From positions 49,508 through 82,093 of the forward strand of contig DHOP01000076.1 of assembly GCA_002407775.1 (NCBI GenBank): DNA of 32,586 nt. Direction: 5' to 3'. The translations under genes and the position numbers were made by a program. Origin of the DNA: Prevotella sp. UBA5387. GTDB lineage: Bacteria > Bacteroidota > Bacteroidia > Bacteroidales > Bacteroidaceae. This document shows positions 7,364 through 16,426 of this stretch, piece after piece. Each line of letters starts with the position of its first letter. The first letter of the stretch is position 1. The notes beneath the pieces are model-generated. The model was given only the letters and a program-made list of their open reading frames with translations, made no database searches and was not told the DNA's origin.

Positions 7364-8014
7364 ATGGAAATAGATTTTGAAAAGCTTGGTGGACTTGTTC
7401 CAGCAATCATACAGGACGCTGATACGCGCAATGTTTTGATGTTAGGGTTCATGAATAAGGAAGCCTATGATAAGACTATGGCAACAAAAAGAGTAACATT
7501 TTGGAGTCGGAGCCGACAGAGCTTATGGACTAAGGGAGAGACTTCTGGTCATTTCCTTAATCTCGTAAGTATTCAAAATGATTGCGATAATGATACTTTA
7601 CTTGTAAAGGTGCATCCCATCGGTCCGACCTGTCATAAAGGAACAGATACATGTTGGGGTGAGGAAAATCATTGGCAAAGCCCAGTGCTATTTCTTAGCG
7701 AACTTCAAGATTTTATTGACAAGCGTCACGAGGAGATGCCCGGAGGTAGCTATACGACCAGTCTTTTCAATAAAGGTGTGAATAAAATTGCTCAGAAGGT
7801 GGGTGAAGAAGCAGTAGAAACCATAATCGAGGCAACAAATGGCACTACTGAAAAACTAGTGTATGAAAGCTCTGATCTGATATATCACCTAATTGTACTT
7901 TTGTCGAGTAAAGGGCTAAGAATAGAGGATATTGCACGTGAGTTAGCAAAGCGGCACGATCCAAATTGGGATTGGGAACGTCGAAAGGCAAAAGCAGCAG
8001 ACGCTCAACATTGA
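7364..8014 (+). CDS. hisI: Bifunctional phosphoribosyl-AMP cyclohydrolase / phosphoribosyl-ATP pyrophosphatase
   Basis: This HisIE fusion performs steps two and three of histidine synthesis. Residues 1-110 are the cyclohydrolase: WSRSRQSLWTKGETSG (47-62), then DCDND (73-77) for magnesium and C74, C90 and C97 for zinc. Residues 115-216 are the pyrophosphohydrolase, with the metal-binding helix KVGEEAVETIIEA (E148, E149, E152) and D171 in ESSDLIYHL. It begins 21 bases after hisF and closes this his block. Confidence 0.94.
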   Translation: MEIDFEKLGGLVPAIIQDADTRNVLMLGFMNKEAYDKTMATKRVTFWSRSRQSLWTKGETSGHFLNLVSIQNDCDNDTLLVKVHPIGPTCHKGTDTCWGEENHWQSPVLFLSELQDFIDKRHEEMPGGSYTTSLFNKGVNKIAQKVGEEAVETIIEATNGTTEKLVYESSDLIYHLIVLLSSKGLRIEDIARELAKRHDPNWDWERRKAKAADAQH

Positions 8015-8055
8015 TTAAAATTTGGTCATTAGTTTAAGAAATAATCATTCTTGCT

Positions 8056-8766
8056 ATGTTAATAGATTATCAGAAAGTTAATATTTACCAACAAGACAAC
8101 CTTATCCTTAAGGACGTTGATTTCAAAGTTGACGAGGGAGAGTTTATCTATATCATTGGAAAAGTGGGATCTGGTAAGAGCTCACTGCTTAAAACTTTCT
8201 ATTGTGAGCTTGACATTATTAATGATGAAGCAGAGAAGGTAGAAGTCTTGGGACGAGACTTGAAGATCCTTAAACGCAAAGGCATTCCAGCCTTACGCAA
8301 GGAGATGGGTATCATCTTTCAGGATTTTCAATTGCTTCATGATCGCACGGTTTATAGCAATCTGAAGTTCGTACTCAAAGCTACAGATTGGAAAGACAAG
8401 CAAGAAATAGATCAGCGTATTGATGATGTGCTTAATGCCGTAGGCATGATAGAAAAAAAAAGAAGTATGCCTCATGAGTTGTCTGGTGGTGAACAACAAC
8501 GTATCGCTATTGCAAGAGCGTTGCTTAATCAGCCGAAAATTATTATTGCTGATGAACCAACTGGTAATCTTGACCCTGAAACGGCCACTAATATTGTGAA
8601 CCTTCTCAAAGACATTACTCTTCAAGGTACAGCAGTGGTCATGTCAACTCATAATATTCCTATGCTCGATCGTTTTCCTGGTATTGTGTACCGTTGTAAG
8701 GACGCAGAGATCAACGATGTTACGAGTGAATATAACAAATTGAAGGTTTCTGAAGAAGAAGATTAA
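8056..8766 (+). CDS. ftsE: Cell-division ABC transporter ATPase FtsE
   Basis: A 236-residue ABC ATPase. Walker A is GKVGSGKS (35-42), Q-loop Q89 in GIIFQDF, signature LSGGEQ (142-147), Walker B IIIADE (162-167) and H-loop H199. The overall sequence, with LLHDRTVYSNLKFVL after the Q-loop, is that of Bacteroidetes FtsE rather than the related LolD. FtsE works with the membrane protein FtsX to control peptidoglycan hydrolysis during division. No ftsX is adjacent; in Bacteroidales, as I recall, ftsX lies in another locus. It sits 41 bases after hisIE and 26 before lysC. A different FtsE-like exporter ATPase cannot be excluded from sequence alone. Confidence 0.82.
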   Translation: MLIDYQKVNIYQQDNLILKDVDFKVDEGEFIYIIGKVGSGKSSLLKTFYCELDIINDEAEKVEVLGRDLKILKRKGIPALRKEMGIIFQDFQLLHDRTVYSNLKFVLKATDWKDKQEIDQRIDDVLNAVGMIEKKRSMPHELSGGEQQRIAIARALLNQPKIIIADEPTGNLDPETATNIVNLLKDITLQGTAVVMSTHNIPMLDRFPGIVYRCKDAEINDVTSEYNKLKVSEEED

Positions 8767-8792
8767 TTATAGTTCAAACAAAGTATTATAGT

Positions 8793-10115
8793 ATGAAGGT
8801 AATGAAATTTGGCGGGACTTCAGTAGGTTGTCCTCAAAACATGAAGAACGTTACAGCTCTCATCACTGAGTCAGGTGAACCAACGTTCGTTGTGCTCTCT
8901 GCTATGAGTGGCACTACAAACTCATTAGTAGAAATCTGCGATTACCTCTACAAGAAGAATCCGGAAGGAGCTAACGAGGTTATCAATAACTTAGAAAAGA
9001 AATATGCAAAGCATGTTGCTGAGCTTTATTCCACTCCAGAGTATAAGCAGCGCACAAGCGATTTCCTTACCGAAAAATTTAATTTCCTCCGTTCTTTTAC
9101 AAAGGATATTTTCACAAGCTTTGAGGAAAAGACTATTGTTGCTCAGGGTGAGATAATATCTACCAATATGGTCAACAACTATATGCAGGAAATTGGGGTA
9201 AAGGCCGTCTTGATTGATGCTTTGGATTTCATGCGTACAGATAAGAATGCCGAACCTGACCTACAATATATCCGGGAGAAGCTAAAGGTAATCATGAATG
9301 ATAACGACGGTTATCAGGTCTATATTACTCAAGGCTTTATCTGTCGGAACGCTTATGGTGAGATAGATAATTTACTACGTGGAGGGTCTGACTATACCGC
9401 ATCTCTCATCGGAGCAGCATTACCAGCTGAGGAGATACAAATTTGGACAGACATCGATGGTATGCACAATAATGATCCACGTGTCGTTGAGAATACTGAA
9501 GCAATTCGCCAATTGAACTTCGAAGAGGCGGCAGAGCTGGCTTATTTCGGTGCGAAGATACTTCACCCAACGTGTGTTCAACCAGCAAAATATGCAGGAA
9601 TACCAGTGCGTCTCAAGAACACTAACGACCCAGCTGCTGATGGAACAATCATCGACAATGTCTTGGTGAGAGGAAAGATTAAGGCTATAGCTGCCAAAGA
9701 TAATATTTTGGCCATCAAGATAAAGTCTTCAAGGATGCTTCTTGCTACAGGTTTCCTAAGGAAAATCTTTGAGATTTTTGAAAGCTACCAGACTCCAATT
9801 GACATGATTGCTACCTCTGAGGTGGGAGTGTCTATGAGTATTGACAATGACAAGAATCTTAATAACATTGTAGATGAGCTGAAGAAGTATGGTACCGTGA
9901 CCGTGGATTCAGACATGTGCATTATCTGTGTCGTAGGAGATCTCGACTGGAGTAACGTTGGTTTTGAGACTTGGGCAACTGACGCCATGAAAGATATCCC
10001 TGTTCGAATGATTAGCTATGGAGGTAGCAATTATAATATCTCATTCCTCATTCGGGAGTCTGACAAGAAACGTGCCCTTCAAAATCTTAGTAACACATTG
10101 TTCCCAAAGAAGTAA
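8793..10115 (+). CDS. lysC: Aspartate kinase, monofunctional
   Basis: Aspartokinase phosphorylates aspartate as the first step toward lysine, diaminopimelate, threonine and methionine. The 440-residue length indicates no fused homoserine dehydrogenase. The kinase core carries KFGGTS (5-10), LRGGSDYTASL (195-205) and WTDIDG (218-223). From about residue 300 onward two ACT repeats follow, including PIDMIATSEVGVSMSI, where feedback amino acids normally bind. Which amino acid inhibits this enzyme cannot be read from the sequence. lysA follows after nine bases, which ties this copy to the diaminopimelate/lysine branch. Confidence 0.94.
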   Translation: MKVMKFGGTSVGCPQNMKNVTALITESGEPTFVVLSAMSGTTNSLVEICDYLYKKNPEGANEVINNLEKKYAKHVAELYSTPEYKQRTSDFLTEKFNFLRSFTKDIFTSFEEKTIVAQGEIISTNMVNNYMQEIGVKAVLIDALDFMRTDKNAEPDLQYIREKLKVIMNDNDGYQVYITQGFICRNAYGEIDNLLRGGSDYTASLIGAALPAEEIQIWTDIDGMHNNDPRVVENTEAIRQLNFEEAAELAYFGAKILHPTCVQPAKYAGIPVRLKNTNDPAADGTIIDNVLVRGKIKAIAAKDNILAIKIKSSRMLLATGFLRKIFEIFESYQTPIDMIATSEVGVSMSIDNDKNLNNIVDELKKYGTVTVDSDMCIICVVGDLDWSNVGFETWATDAMKDIPVRMISYGGSNYNISFLIRESDKKRALQNLSNTLFPKK

Positions 10116-10124
10116 ATTTTAAGC

Positions 10125-11300
10125 ATGCATCAAGCAATGAAAGGTTCTTTTCCTATCCAAAAATTCCAAGATATACGCACCCCATTCTACTATTATGATA
10201 CTCGTCTTTTACAACGGACGATAGATTCGTTGTCAAAAGAGGCGGGAAAGTATGAGCGTTTTGTAGTACATTATGCGATTAAGGCGAATGCAAATCCAAA
10301 GATTCTCAAGCCTATAGTAGAAGCAGGTTTTGGAGCTGATTGTGTGAGTGGAGGTGAGATTCAGAAGTGTCTTGATGCTGGTTTTTCGTCAGATAAGATT
10401 GTCTTTGCTGGCGTGGGTAAGAGTGATTGGGAAATTAACCTTGCACTCGATGCCAACATCTTTTGTTTCAATGTTGAGAGCATAGAAGAGCTAGAAGTCA
10501 TTAACGATTTAGCAAAGGCTCGGCAAAAATCTGCTAGAGTATGTTTTCGCATTAATCCAGATGTTGATGCACACACTCATGCAAACATCACAACAGGACT
10601 AGCTGAAAATAAGTTCGGCATTGCTATGGATGATATGGAACGTGCCATAGCTATTGCTGGAAACATGGAAAATATTCTTTTCATTGGACTCCATTTCCAT
10701 ATTGGTAGCCAAATATTGGATATGGATGCCTTCAGTAAACTTTGTGATCGTATCAATGAATTGCAAGATCGTCTTGAAAGTAAAGGTATTCATCTACAAG
10801 AGATCAATGTTGGAGGCGGTCTTGGTGTGGACTATTATGACCCGAACAATAATGACATTCCGAATTTCAAAGACTATTTTGAGGCCTATCATAATGGTTT
10901 GAAGATACGTGAGGGGCAGCGAGTTCATTTTGAGTTGGGAAGGGCGATAGTAGCACAAATGGGTTCACTGATTGCTCGTACTCTGTATGTAAAGCATGGA
11001 ACTCACAAAAAGTTTGCAATACTTGATGCTGGTATGACAGAACTTATCCGGCCGGCTCTTTATCAAGCCTATCACAAGATAGAAAACATCAGCAATGACT
11101 TGCCCCATGATACCTATGACGTTGTGGGTCCTATCTGTGAGTCAAGCGACATCTTTGCTAAGGATGCAGATCTAGATGCTATAAACCGTGGTGATTTTAT
11201 TGCAATTCGTTCCGCTGGTGCTTATGGTGAAAGCATGGCAAGCCAATATAATAGTCATAGTCTACCTACAAGCTACACTTCGGAAGACATTGACTTTTAA
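10125..11300 (+). CDS. lysA: Diaminopimelate decarboxylase
   Basis: LysA decarboxylates meso-diaminopimelate to lysine, the last step of the pathway. It is a PLP fold-type III enzyme of 391 residues. K53 in VHYAIKANANP is the PLP lysine, HFHIGSQ is the substrate/PLP region near residue 200, GGGLGVDY binds phosphate, and C338 in GPICESSDIF comes from the partner subunit in the dimer. The C-terminus YGESMASQYN is conserved. Either ATG at 10125 or the one at 10137 could start it; the family pattern does not decide. Confidence 0.94.
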   Translation: MHQAMKGSFPIQKFQDIRTPFYYYDTRLLQRTIDSLSKEAGKYERFVVHYAIKANANPKILKPIVEAGFGADCVSGGEIQKCLDAGFSSDKIVFAGVGKSDWEINLALDANIFCFNVESIEELEVINDLAKARQKSARVCFRINPDVDAHTHANITTGLAENKFGIAMDDMERAIAIAGNMENILFIGLHFHIGSQILDMDAFSKLCDRINELQDRLESKGIHLQEINVGGGLGVDYYDPNNNDIPNFKDYFEAYHNGLKIREGQRVHFELGRAIVAQMGSLIARTLYVKHGTHKKFAILDAGMTELIRPALYQAYHKIENISNDLPHDTYDVVGPICESSDIFAKDADLDAINRGDFIAIRSAGAYGESMASQYNSHSLPTSYTSEDIDF

Positions 11301-11306
11301 TAACAT

Positions 11307-12497
11307 ATGAAATTTGTCATTATAGATAATTTTACTATTGTAGCAAGTCTTGTACTCCTTTTGCTTGGCATCGTAACCCCGATGCTTCACCCTTTCTTTC
11401 GTTTTAAAAAAAGAAATTCATACTATGGAGATGGGGCATTGGTGGATTCAGCCAATCTCCCACCCCTCTCTATTGTACTGACACCATTCGATGACACTTC
11501 CAGTCTTCAGGATAATCTACCTGCTTTTTTGCGGCAAAATTATCCAGCAGGTTATCAGGTTGTTGTCGTCATTGAGGATGGAGATCACGAGGCAGAAGAA
11601 GTAATTGCCCAAACCATTTCCGAACATCAAGCAGAAAACACTACATCATATTCTCAGCTTTATGTTACCTATATACCAAAATCGTCTCGCTATTTAAGTA
11701 GAAAGAAGCTGGCTATTACTCTTGGTATAAAAGCGGTTAAAACAGAGTGGGTCGTCCTAACAGAAGTAACTTGTCATCCAGCTACCGAAAAGTGGCTTAA
11801 ATCAATGGCTAGCCATTGCACTGATGATATAAATATGGTGAAAGGTTATAGCAAATATCACGAAGTATCACCAGCTTTCGAACGTTATGACCATATCAAT
11901 TCTGCTTATTATTTAATGCGTGAGGATATTCGTAACATAGCATATCGGTCCGAAAGCCACAATCTTATAATCCGTAAAAGTGATTTTATGACTCAAGACG
12001 GATTCTTAGGTAATCTTCATTTGATGCGAGGCGAATATGATTTTATTGTTAACAAATTTGCACAAAAAGGAAAGACGGCTCTGGCAATAGATAGCGATTC
12101 ATGGCTTATAGATGACCAACCTCTACGCAAAAGCAGAAAAGATCATCACATCTTCTATATGGAGACTCGCAGGCATTTGGCACGTTGCACTATGCACCGA
12201 CTCCTCTTTGTTCTTGATCAAATCGCACTCCATAGTTATATTTTGTTGTTTATAGCCGCAATAATATTGCAAGTCATCAAAACAAATTTAGTTTTTGGTA
12301 TTGCAATGCTGGTATCCATCATTACATGGCATACTTTACGTTTCATCATTCTTCGGCGAGGTCTGCGCAATTTTGATGAACAAATGTCGATTTTTGGTGC
12401 AAACTATTATGATATCTCTATGATTTGGCGTAACTTTGGCTATTGGTTACATCATCGAATGGCCAACAAACAAGATTTCATAACCCACAAACTTTAA
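11307..12497 (+). CDS. Membrane glycosyltransferase family 2-like protein with atypical DxD
   Basis: A 396-residue protein with an N-terminal membrane segment (about 7-26), a GT-A-like domain (about 53-270), and a further hydrophobic hairpin (about 308-348). PLSIVLTPFDD, NYPAGYQVVVVIEDGD and the helix SRKKLAITLGI resemble family 2 glycosyltransferases. The position that normally holds the metal-binding DAD (followed by CxP) reads LTEVTCHP (151-158), so both aspartates are lost. RGEYDF (241-246) resembles the later acidic acceptor motif. It may be a divergent transferase or a non-catalytic relative. It lies six bases after lysA and six before the next gene, so these are surely co-transcribed. 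Sugar donor and acceptor cannot be inferred. Confidence 0.72.
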   Translation: MKFVIIDNFTIVASLVLLLLGIVTPMLHPFFRFKKRNSYYGDGALVDSANLPPLSIVLTPFDDTSSLQDNLPAFLRQNYPAGYQVVVVIEDGDHEAEEVIAQTISEHQAENTTSYSQLYVTYIPKSSRYLSRKKLAITLGIKAVKTEWVVLTEVTCHPATEKWLKSMASHCTDDINMVKGYSKYHEVSPAFERYDHINSAYYLMREDIRNIAYRSESHNLIIRKSDFMTQDGFLGNLHLMRGEYDFIVNKFAQKGKTALAIDSDSWLIDDQPLRKSRKDHHIFYMETRRHLARCTMHRLLFVLDQIALHSYILLFIAAIILQVIKTNLVFGIAMLVSIITWHTLRFIILRRGLRNFDEQMSIFGANYYDISMIWRNFGYWLHHRMANKQDFITHKL

Positions 12498-12503
12498 AGC
12501 ATT

Positions 12504-13667
12504 ATGGAAAAGCTAAAAATATTACTTTATAGCTCTTCTACTGCCGATGCTCAAACCGTTTTTCATGAACTTACAACAGGTTTGGCTCAGACAATGGGTC
12601 AGACCACTGATGTCCGCTTGGTTAATTCTCCTCAAGAAATTGACGATGAGACTTTAGTTAAGTTTGATATCCTTCATGTTTTCGGATGTTGGGAAATGTC
12701 CTCTGCACGTCTCATCATTAAAGCCCACAACCTTCATACCCCTACCGTTTATTCTCCTCTTGGTGGTCTTCAGCCTTGGGTTTTCAAACGTCACCGTTCC
12801 ACTTATCTATATCGACTACAAAAAAGAGCCATCCAATGTGCGTCGGCGGTGCATTTGTGTAGTAACTTGGAAAGAGAAACCTTCCAACGTTTAGGCTGGA
12901 ACACCCGCTTCAAGCTTATCAAGAACCCTGTGCTATCCTCACTCATTTCATTCGAGGAATTGGGCCAGCGCTTGCTAGTATTCTATCAGAAGGTACTAGA
13001 TACTCATGCACGTCTATTGTTAAGTCAAGAATCATGTGTCGCAATTGGAAATTTGTTGGAACTTGGGGTAGATGTAGATGTGTTAAATGACCGTGATCAT
13101 CGTACTAAAATGCACGATGATTTGTCAAAACTTTCTCCTACGGATTGGCGTAGAATAATGATCTATTCCAATGATGAACGTATTGAGGTTACTCTTGAGA
13201 AAGGTTTGGAGCGCATAAAATTTATTGCTCCAAAAGTCGTTGTCGAAGAAATCGACCGCTTTAAGGGTGTAGTTGATTACTCATCAGGCGATTTGAAAGA
13301 AGACGAATTAACTTATAAGAGTTCTATAACTACGGATCGATTGGTCAATAACATTAAGTTGGAAGAGGTTAACGAAAAACGACTTTGTTATATGCTTCTC
13401 AATCTAAAATACGAAATAGACCATAACTTTGCGCCCCTACTCCATTTGGCAAATGTTTATGTGGCTTTCCGATTTTGGGAAATGAACGAGGATAGGCTTC
13501 GTGAACTTGCTAAAATCTTGCATATTCATGACTTCGCCCAACGACTTACATCAGTTCTTCGAGACATCATGAGGCTATCAGAAGGTTTTATGCCGTTCCA
13601 ACCTCTAGATGACAAATCCACCGCTCAACTTAAAAGAAACATCACAAAGTTTAATATATGGCATTGA
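12504..13667 (+). CDS. Protein with GT4-like N-terminal half and unrecognised C-terminal half
   Basis: A 387-residue cytoplasmic protein. Residues 5-145 resemble the acceptor-side Rossmann half of GT-B (family 4) glycosyltransferases: KFDILHVFGCWEM, TVYSPLGGLQPWVFK, then CASAVHLCSNLERETF and a closing KLIKNPV. In a normal GT4 enzyme the donor half would follow with a GR-x-xxEKG region and an ExxxxxxxE motif. Here residues 150-387 are helix-rich and show neither (for example LCYMLLNLKYEIDHNF and VYVAFRFWEMNEDRLREL). I do not recognise this half. The gene is six bases behind the GT2-like gene and 43 before fbp, and it may act with the GT2-like protein; function is unknown. Confidence 0.7.
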   Translation: MEKLKILLYSSSTADAQTVFHELTTGLAQTMGQTTDVRLVNSPQEIDDETLVKFDILHVFGCWEMSSARLIIKAHNLHTPTVYSPLGGLQPWVFKRHRSTYLYRLQKRAIQCASAVHLCSNLERETFQRLGWNTRFKLIKNPVLSSLISFEELGQRLLVFYQKVLDTHARLLLSQESCVAIGNLLELGVDVDVLNDRDHRTKMHDDLSKLSPTDWRRIMIYSNDERIEVTLEKGLERIKFIAPKVVVEEIDRFKGVVDYSSGDLKEDELTYKSSITTDRLVNNIKLEEVNEKRLCYMLLNLKYEIDHNFAPLLHLANVYVAFRFWEMNEDRLRELAKILHIHDFAQRLTSVLRDIMRLSEGFMPFQPLDDKSTAQLKRNITKFNIWH

Positions 13668-13673
13668 AATTAG

Positions 13674-13693
13674 TACCAATACTTGATACCAAT
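13674..13693 (+). repeat. Direct repeat TACCAAT upstream of fbp
   Basis: TACCAAT occurs at 13674-13680 and again at 13687-13693, 13 bases apart start to start, inside the 43-base gap before fbp. No -7 box of the TAnnTTTG type is seen here, so fbp may rely on read-through from upstream. The repeat could be an operator half-site pair or chance. Confidence 0.3.
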
Positions 13694-13710
13694 GCAAATA
13701 CTATACACTA

Positions 13711-15696
13711 ATGAATAAGAAATACAATATTGAGAAGGACAGAAGATACTTGCAACTTCTCTCAAGGACTTTCCCTACCGTGGCAGAAGCTAGTACCGAG
13801 ATAATTAATTTGCAGGCAATTCTCAATTTACCTAAGGCAACCGAGCATTTCTTGGCTGATCTTCATGGTGAATATGAGGCCTTCCAACATGTCTTAAAAA
13901 ATGCTTCTGGCAATATTAAGCGCAAGGTAAACGAGTTGTTCGGAATATCTTTGCGTGAAAGTGAGAAGCGCGATTTATGTACGCTTATCTATTATCCCGA
14001 GGAGAAATTACAACTAGTAAAGGATGGCGAAAAAGATATAAAAGATTGGTACCACATTACCCTGCATCGTCTAGTCGCGGTTTGTCGCGATGTATCTAGC
14101 AAGTATACTCGTTCAAAAGTGAGCAAGGCTTTGCCTTCGCAATTCTCCTATATTATTCAGGAATTACTAGATGAACGTGTAGAAGACAAAAACAAAGCCG
14201 CCTATATCAATGGAATCATTGATACTATTATCGCAACAGGTCGTGCCGATGACTTCATTATTGCCATTTGCAACGTGATCCAACGATTGACTATTGACCA
14301 GCTACATATTTTGGGCGATATTTTCGATCGTGGACCTGGGGCTCATAAGATACTTGATTTGTTAAGTGGATATACAGATTGGGACATTACTTGGGGCAAC
14401 CATGATATGGTGTGGATGGGTGCAGCTGCTGGAAATAAAGCATGCATTTGCACGGTTATCAGATTGTCCTTACGCTATGCCAACCTAGCCACCCTTGAGG
14501 ACGGTTATGGTATCAACATGGTGCCTTTGGCAACTTTCGCTATGGAACATTATGGAGATGACCCATGTGAAGAGTTCATGCCGAGATTAACAAATGACCA
14601 TTCATTCATTAACGAGAAGACAATAAACCTTATTGCCAAGATGCACAAGGCGATTACGGTGGTTGGATTTAAACTTGAGGCCGAACTTTACTCCAATCAT
14701 CCTGACTGGAACATGCAAGAGCGAAGACTCCTTGAGCATATAGATTATGATAAAGGAACCATCACTATTGATGGAAACGAGTATCCGTTGAGCTCATGTA
14801 AGTTTCCTACCATTGACCCAAAGCACCCTAACCAACTCTCTCCTGATGAGCTAGACCTCATTCAAAAGCTTCACCATAGTTTCTCTGTAAGTGAGAAACT
14901 ACGCAAGCACACTAAGCTTTTGCTCTCACATGGTGGAATGTACGGCATATACAACAACAACCTTCTTTTCCATGGTTCTATTCCGCTTAATGATGATGGA
15001 ACACTTAAGGAAGTGGAGATATGTGCAGGTCATAGGTTCTCCGGCATAAATTTGATGAAGGAAATAGGTCGTCTTGTTCGTAGTGCGTTTCAAAATGACA
15101 CTACAGATAAGGAGAAACAATATGCTATTGACTATTTTCATTACCTCTGGTGTGGCGCAAATAGTCCATTGTTTGATAAGGCAAAAATGACCACTTTTGA
15201 GCGTTATTTCATTAAGGAAAAGACAATCCATAAGGAACAAAAGGGCAATTACTTTAAGTATCGTGACCGAGAGGAGATTTGCGATTATATTATGGATTCG
15301 TTTGGAGTTACTGGATCAAATCGACATATCATTAATGGTCACGTACCGGTACATGCAGGTGATGGAGAGAGCCCAATAAAGGCTAATGGTAAACTAATGG
15401 TTATCGATGGTGGATTCTCTGAAGCTTACCACAAGGAGACAGGTATTGCTGGGTACACCCTCGTCTACCATAGTCGTGGATTCCAGTTGGTTCAGCATGA
15501 GCCTTTCACTAGTACAAAAGATGCCATCGAACGCGGTACCGATATCAAATCGACTATTCAAATTGTTGAGATGTCCTCTAATCGTATGCACGTAGCAGAT
15601 ACAGATATCGGAAAAGATTTGCGGGTGCAGATCGCTGATCTTCAAGAGCTTTTATACGCCTATCGTCATGGTTATATTAACGAGCAAGAACAATAG
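13711..15696 (+). CDS. fbp: Fructose-1,6-bisphosphatase, class III
   Basis: The enzyme dephosphorylates fructose-1,6-bisphosphate in gluconeogenesis. The 661-residue size and sequence place it in class III, the Firmicutes/Bacteroidetes type, unrelated to classes I and II. It is a metallophosphoesterase with DLHGEYEAF (50-58), GDIFDRGPG (202-210), GNHDMVW (229-235) and later HGGMYG and NGHVPVHAGDGESP, together forming the two-metal site. It ends the long plus-strand run. A role in supplying hexose phosphate for the glycan-related neighbours is plausible but inferred. Confidence 0.94.
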   Translation: MNKKYNIEKDRRYLQLLSRTFPTVAEASTEIINLQAILNLPKATEHFLADLHGEYEAFQHVLKNASGNIKRKVNELFGISLRESEKRDLCTLIYYPEEKLQLVKDGEKDIKDWYHITLHRLVAVCRDVSSKYTRSKVSKALPSQFSYIIQELLDERVEDKNKAAYINGIIDTIIATGRADDFIIAICNVIQRLTIDQLHILGDIFDRGPGAHKILDLLSGYTDWDITWGNHDMVWMGAAAGNKACICTVIRLSLRYANLATLEDGYGINMVPLATFAMEHYGDDPCEEFMPRLTNDHSFINEKTINLIAKMHKAITVVGFKLEAELYSNHPDWNMQERRLLEHIDYDKGTITIDGNEYPLSSCKFPTIDPKHPNQLSPDELDLIQKLHHSFSVSEKLRKHTKLLLSHGGMYGIYNNNLLFHGSIPLNDDGTLKEVEICAGHRFSGINLMKEIGRLVRSAFQNDTTDKEKQYAIDYFHYLWCGANSPLFDKAKMTTFERYFIKEKTIHKEQKGNYFKYRDREEICDYIMDSFGVTGSNRHIINGHVPVHAGDGESPIKANGKLMVIDGGFSEAYHKETGIAGYTLVYHSRGFQLVQHEPFTSTKDAIERGTDIKSTIQIVEMSSNRMHVADTDIGKDLRVQIADLQELLYAYRHGYINEQEQ

Positions 15697-15705
15697 GCCA
15701 TTATT

Positions 15706-15729
15706 GCAATATTGCTAGATGTTTTTTTA
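15706..15729 (+). terminator. Weak terminator candidate after fbp
   Basis: The palindrome GCAATATTGC is followed a few bases later by seven T. The stem has no GC-rich core and no proper loop, so termination would be inefficient at best and the downstream lipoprotein gene may be partly co-transcribed with fbp. Confidence 0.3.
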
Positions 15730-15781
15730 GATTGATAGATACAAATTTTACTTTTTATATTAGAAAAATAAATTATTGGTT

Positions 15782-16426
15782 ATGAAAAAAATAAGTATAA
15801 TGGTCGCCAGTGCATTATGTTTGATGGTGACAGGGTGCGGAACTCTAGGCGCCGGAACATCTACCGATACTGGGACAAGTGATGTCCTTGGTGGAATTCT
15901 AGGTGCTATCACCAATGGTCAGACCGTTGGAAATGTTCTTGGGAGTATTATTGGACTTGATAAAATACCTGTTAACCAACTATATGGTTCTTGGAATTAT
16001 AATGGTCCCGGTTGCGCCTTCACCTCTGACAACGCTTTAGCTCGTGCTGGTGGCGAGATAGCAGCTACACAGATCAAAGAGAAACTCCAGCCTCAATATG
16101 ATAAGTTGGGAATAAAGGCTAGTAACACCCAAATTACATTCAATCAAAATGGTACTTTTTCGGCCGTTATTGGAGGTCGTAGTCTTAGTGGCAATTATAC
16201 CTATGATCCAAATACGAGTGCCTTGACCATGCAAAGCTTGCTTCTTAATATGAACGCTTATGTTACTCGTAACACACAAGGTATAAGTGTTCTATTTGAG
16301 TCGAAGAAACTTCTTAGCTTACTTCAGACCGTTTCCGCTTTGAGTGGTAACACAACATTAAGCACCATAGGTGATATCAGTCAAAACTTTGACGGTGTGA
16401 GATTGGGATTTGATATGGCAAAATAA
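15782..16426 (+). CDS. DUF4923-type lipoprotein
   Basis: A 214-residue lipoprotein. I place the start at the ATG at 15782, giving MKKISIMVASALCLMVTGC with C19 in the lipobox; the frame is open six bases further to a TTG, which would add only two residues. The mature protein has a glycine-rich stretch (VLGGILGAITNG), then LYGSWNYNGPGCAF, matching what I know as DUF4923 in Bacteroidales. C-terminal strands alternate with short helices. The residues after C19 (GTLG) are not acidic, so retention in the periplasm-facing leaflet is more likely than surface export. Function unknown. It stands 85 bases after fbp and before a strong terminator. Confidence 0.75.
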   Translation: MKKISIMVASALCLMVTGCGTLGAGTSTDTGTSDVLGGILGAITNGQTVGNVLGSIIGLDKIPVNQLYGSWNYNGPGCAFTSDNALARAGGEIAATQIKEKLQPQYDKLGIKASNTQITFNQNGTFSAVIGGRSLSGNYTYDPNTSALTMQSLLLNMNAYVTRNTQGISVLFESKKLLSLLQTVSALSGNTTLSTIGDISQNFDGVRLGFDMAK

